5,889 nucleotides of DNA from Thermoplasmata archaeon. GTDB taxonomy: Archaea > Thermoplasmatota > Thermoplasmata > JAGHBH01. The stretch spans positions 1 to 5,889 of the forward strand of contig DAOVJP010000096.1 in assembly GCA_030673205.1 (NCBI GenBank), written 5' to 3'. The notes beneath the pieces are model-generated. The model was given only the letters and a program-made list of their open reading frames with translations, searched no databases and was not told where the DNA came from. The number at the start of each line of letters is the position of its first letter. The first letter of the stretch is position 1. Made by a program: the position numbers and the translations under genes. This document shows, one piece after another, positions 5,058 to 5,889 of the stretch.

Positions 5058-5072
5058 AAAGGCTTAAGAACG
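5058..5072. promoter_or_regulatory. Candidate shared TATA-like element between divergent genes
   Basis: AAAGGCTTAAGAACG contains the palindrome CTTAAG, which could position TBP for either strand. It lies about 40 nt before the ATG at 5104 on the plus strand and about 55 nt before the ATG at 5010 on the minus strand. The evidence is composition and position only. Confidence 0.35.
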
Positions 5073-5103
5073 AAGATGAAGATATTGGAGTTGGTGAACA
5101 AAA

Positions 5104-5325
5104 ATGAAAACTTACCTCACACTGTTCTTTTCCAGTGAGGGAGCGGGACCCTCCCAGGTAGTAGAGAGACTGCAGATGCTAGGTTTTGCCCCTACCCAGG
5201 GAAACTATGACTTTGTCTATAGCTGGGATGACAAGGCCACCGTGAAGGATGCCATCTGGTTCGCGGACAAGATACGCACCACGCTGGAAGGCATGCACGT
5301 CTTCTTCAAGATAGAGACACAGTGA
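5104..5325 (+). CDS. Small conserved-looking archaeal protein, 73 residues
   Basis: The start ATG is preceded by GGTGA (5093-5097) at a 6-nt spacing. The protein is short, soluble and compact, with an apparent beta-alpha-beta-beta-alpha-beta pattern. It starts with strand KTYLTLFFSSEG, then helix PSQVVERLQMLGF, a YDFVYSWD strand, helix VKDAIWFADKIRTTL, and the closing strand MHVFFKIET. This is compatible with a ferredoxin-like fold of the ACT or MTH-type small-domain sort. I have an impression of similar hypothetical proteins in Thermoplasmata and methanogens, but I cannot name a family or function. It is divergent from the pilin-like pair and 70 nt before the coiled-coil gene on the same strand. 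Confidence 0.85.
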   Translation: MKTYLTLFFSSEGAGPSQVVERLQMLGFAPTQGNYDFVYSWDDKATVKDAIWFADKIRTTLEGMHVFFKIETQ

Positions 5326-5375
5326 TCTCTTGGGCCGCCCCACAGGCCATTCGGGCATCGCAATTGTCCAGTAAT

Positions 5376-5385
5376 CGTTATATGC
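5376..5385 (+). promoter_or_regulatory. TATA-like box before the coiled-coil gene
   Basis: CGTTATATGC is AT-rich and TATA-like. Its centre is about 16 nt before the ATG at 5396 but about 27 nt before the in-frame GTG at 5408. If it is the real box, the gene is probably leaderless and starts at that GTG. Confidence 0.4.
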
Positions 5386-5395
5386 AGAGGCATGT

Positions 5396-5889
5396 ATGGT
5401 GAAGCACGTGTCAAAGGAAAATGGAAAAGGGAATATGCTTCCGCCGAGGACCGCCCCAGGAGCACTGTTGAAGGGGTTTTCTGACGAAAAACTGAGAACT
5501 TTGAACATTCAGAACATGACGCGCACCCAGGTCATGCTCTTGCTGGCCGAGAAACATACCCTGATAGCATCCGCGTTGGCTGAGGAAAAAGGAGCGCTTG
5601 AGAAGTTATTCCGGGAGCAAGAGCCGATCCTGCTGGAGGAAACGAAGAAGAGGGATGCGGGGAACGCGGCGGTTCGAGCTCTCAAAGAGAAGAGAGGGAA
5701 GTTGTATGTGGAGGTGCGGGCGCTCAGGGAGCAGTTCTTCTCGCTGCTAGGGAAGGCTGAGGAGCTGGAAGGGGCGGCGAGCCGCTCACGGAAGCTCAGG
5801 AAAGAGGTGGAACAGTTGGACTGGAAGATCCAAACGGAGGCTGTGACCATCTTGCAGGAGAGGGGGCTGCTGGAAAAGATAAAGGAGCA
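5396..5889 (+). CDS. Archaeal coiled-coil protein, COG1340-like (3' end outside window)
   Basis: The frame is open from the ATG at 5396 to the window edge (164 codons), so the C-terminus is missing. Alternative starts are GTG 5408 (leaderless with the TATA-like box at 5376-5385) and ATG 5435. After a Pro/Gly-containing N-terminus, residues about 60-164 are almost entirely charged helix with heptad-like hydrophobic spacing (for example LREQFFSLLGKAEELEG). The segment QLDWKIQTEAV followed by LLEKIKE closely resembles a signature of the uncharacterised archaeal coiled-coil family COG1340, normally about 300 residues long. A structural or scaffolding role is likely from the fold alone; no enzyme motif is visible. 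The opposite-strand frame over this region is a shadow caused by its Glu/Lys/Leu codons. Confidence 0.8.
   Translation, partial: MVKHVSKENGKGNMLPPRTAPGALLKGFSDEKLRTLNIQNMTRTQVMLLLAEKHTLIASALAEEKGALEKLFREQEPILLEETKKRDAGNAAVRALKEKRGKLYVEVRALREQFFSLLGKAEELEGAASRSRKLRKEVEQLDWKIQTEAVTILQERGLLEKIKE

Overview
The window looks like a piece of a moderately GC-rich euryarchaeal chromosome, most likely from the Thermoplasmatota or a related lineage. The evidence is archaeal promoter architecture (TATA-like boxes about 25-31 nt before start codons, with probable leaderless or short-leader genes), a tRNA-Thr with U73 and no encoded CCA, short membrane proteins with pilin-like N-termini, and a coiled-coil protein that resembles the archaeal COG1340 family. 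The lineage call is an inference.

Left edge (1-745, minus strand): a secreted protein built of carboxypeptidase-regulatory-like beta-sandwich repeats, running off the window. Between 746 and 906 lie two divergent promoters: one for that gene and one (TATA-like box near 861-867) pointing right.

Centre-left (about 907-1702): the most unusual part. It has no credible protein gene but is packed with consecutive short perfect or near-perfect hairpins. There are about twelve between 1049 and 1350 and six more between 1481 and 1666, covering roughly 70% of those stretches. Stems are 5-10 bp, loops 2-5 nt (often 4), and nearly all stems differ in sequence. A tRNA-Thr(TGT) gene (1407-1480) sits inside this field. 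The first 13 nt of the tRNA are also present at 907 and 1239, each copy starting a repeated unit that contains a 38/39 and a 43/43 identical block. One unit carries about 50 extra nt consisting of two hairpins, so hairpins look like modules gained or lost. No TATA box is visible just before the tRNA, so the box near 861 may drive a long structured precursor. I recognise no described element of this form.

Downstream of the array is a lone AT-richer gene for an unrecognised 141-residue protein (1728-2153) with a good ribosome-binding site. It could be read from the same transcript. Next comes a two-gene AbiE-type (type IV) toxin-antitoxin cassette: a regulator with a nuclease-like N-terminus, a winged helix and an AbiEi-like C-terminus (2208-3197), overlapping an AbiEii-like nucleotidyltransferase (3190-3906). 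Its promoter carries GATA/TATC palindromes on both sides of the TATA box. The tRNA, hairpin array, orphan gene and defence cassette together look like an accessory island.

Right part: a convergent minus-strand pair of small pilin-like membrane proteins coupled by an ATGA overlap (4534-5010 and 4028-4537). Divergent from them are a 73-residue conserved-looking protein (5104-5325) and the start of a coiled-coil protein (5396 to the window end). This part looks like ordinary core archaeal sequence.
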